Position numbers and translations under genes: made by a program
The notes under the pieces: generated by a model
Database searches by the model: none
The model's input: the letters and a program-made list of their open reading frames with translations, nothing else
What the model was told of the DNA's origin: nothing
From: Planctomycetota bacterium
GTDB lineage: Bacteria > Planctomycetota > Planctomycetia > Pirellulales > UBA7805
Assembly: GCA_030605285.1 (NCBI GenBank)
Contig: JAUWIQ010000087.1
Span: forward strand, 1-7,444
Length of the DNA stretch: 7,444 nucleotides
Reading direction: 5' to 3'
Part shown: positions 6,636 to 7,444 of the stretch, piece after piece
Layout: each line of letters starts with the position of its first letter
Numbering within the stretch: the stretch's first letter is position 1

Positions 6636-7444
6636 GATTCGGTGCGTTCAAAAATGGTAGCGATTCCCTGACCTAGCCCGATGCACATGGTAGCCAAACC
6701 GTAGCGTGCACCCCGGTCGATCATGTTGTGGATCAATGTGGTGGCGATCCGAGCACCGCTCGCGCCAAGCGGATGGCCAATCGCAATTGCACCGCCGCGG
6801 ACGTTGACCCGTTCCGGGTCTGCCTCCATCATTTGAATGCAGGCAAGAGCCTGGGCGGCAAACGCTTCATTTAGTTCAATCAAATCGATATCCTTGAGTT
6901 CCAAACCGGCTCGCTGTAAGGCTTTTTTGGTCGCGGGAACAGGACCGGTGCCCATCACACAGGGGTCGACCCCCGCCACCGCCGCTGCGACCACCCGCAC
7001 CAGCGGTTTGAGGTCCAGTTGTTTGGCCTTGGTATCGGACATGATCAACAGGCCTGCCGCACCATCGTTCAGAGGAGAGCTGTTGCCAGCGGTCACAGTC
7101 CCCATTCCGGGCATAAATGCTGGTTTCAGCGTGGCAAGTGCCTCCATGCTGGTATCGTATCTTATGCACTGGTCGTAATCGACCTCCAGGCGGTGTCCCT
7201 GCTCATCTTCTCCCCAGATGGGAATTATTTCTTTTTTAAATTCGCCGGCCGCTGTGGCGGCGGCAGCCAACTGGTGACTGCGCAGTGCGAAGGCATCTTG
7301 TTGTTCGCGTGAAATAGAGTGCGTTTGCGCCAGAAATTCGGCCGTGACCCCCATCATCAGAGCACCTTTGCTGGTCCGTCGAAAAAGCTTTGGGTTGATA
7401 TCAAAGTCTTTGTCCATGGGAATGTGGTGCATATGTTCGAGACC
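6629..7444 (-). CDS. fadA: 3-ketoacyl-CoA thiolase (FadA type), 5' end outside the window
   Basis: The last 271 residues of a thiolase, which catalyses the final beta-oxidation step: 3-ketoacyl-CoA plus CoA gives acetyl-CoA plus an acyl-CoA two carbons shorter. The frame is open to the window edge, where it reads [10 protein letters not shown]. This lines up with GVEHMGHVPM of E. coli FadA, so about 115 N-terminal residues, including the nucleophilic Cys, are missing from view; the ATG at 7432 is internal, not the start. Visible family motifs are [24 protein letters not shown] (the VTAGN(S/T)S signature), [24 protein letters not shown] with the catalytic His, and CIGLGQG with the second catalytic Cys near the C terminus. 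The close match to the FadA branch argues for a degradative thiolase rather than biosynthetic acetoacetyl-CoA thiolase (PhaA/AtoB). The stop is followed after 137 bases by the acyl-CoA synthetase on the same strand. The partner FadB would be expected upstream, outside the window. Confidence 0.95.
   Translation of the reverse strand, partial: GLEHMHHIPMDKDFDINPKLFRRTSKGALMMGVTAEFLAQTHSISREQQDAFALRSHQLAAAATAAGEFKKEIIPIWGEDEQGHRLEVDYDQCIRYDTSMEALATLKPAFMPGMGTVTAGNSSPLNDGAAGLLIMSDTKAKQLDLKPLVRVVAAAVAGVDPCVMGTGPVPATKKALQRAGLELKDIDLIELNEAFAAQALACIQMMEADPERVNVRGGAIAIGHPLGASGARIATTLIHNMIDRGARYGLATMCIGLGQGIATIFERTESP

Noticed and set aside
6238..6651. 137-codon open frame on the minus strand spanning the thiolase-ligase gap
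   Set aside because: It overlaps the ligase N-terminal region and the thiolase 3' end in another frame, and its Arg/Pro/Ser-rich translation looks like an out-of-frame reading.
7430..7432. ATG at 7432 as the thiolase start
   Set aside because: The frame is open to the window edge and the residues before it (GLEH) continue the FadA alignment, so this Met is internal and the gene is truncated only by the window.

Overview
The window is ordinary, densely coded bacterial chromosome, and every gene I can support reads on the minus strand. The best guess for the source is a planctomycete. That rests on the unusually large PilM protein fused to a PilN-like membrane part, an arrangement I associate from memory with Planctomycetes. 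The weak or missing Shine-Dalgarno sequences in front of several starts fit with this. It is an inference from gene style, not a database result.

Reading in the direction of transcription (from 7444 down to 1), the first half is a fatty-acid beta-oxidation block. It holds the 3' two thirds of a FadA-type 3-ketoacyl-CoA thiolase (6629-7444, cut by the window edge), a long-chain acyl-CoA synthetase (4800-6491), and a large VLCAD-like acyl-CoA dehydrogenase (2750-4696, or to 4786 with a longer start). Together they would activate a fatty acid to its CoA thioester, carry out the first oxidation, and release acetyl-CoA. The middle two steps (hydratase and 3-hydroxyacyl-CoA dehydrogenase, FadB) and the electron-transfer flavoprotein are not in the window; FadB may lie upstream of the thiolase. 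The 137-base thiolase-ligase gap holds two small hairpins and an 11-base repeat at both ends.

A 288-base gap (2462-2749) with a plausible sigma-70-type promoter separates this block from a type IV pilus or type II secretion-type assembly locus. Its first gene (272-2461) encodes a PilM actin-like ATPase fused to a PilN-like membrane protein in one chain. After 88 bases comes the beginning of a second single-pass membrane protein (183 down to the window edge), probably the next member of the same inner-membrane platform (PilO position).

I see no tRNA, rRNA, CRISPR array, insertion sequence, phage gene or defence system, and no credible gene on the plus strand. The most noteworthy item is the PilM-PilN fusion with two low-complexity insertions. 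I found no evidence for a previously undescribed system.
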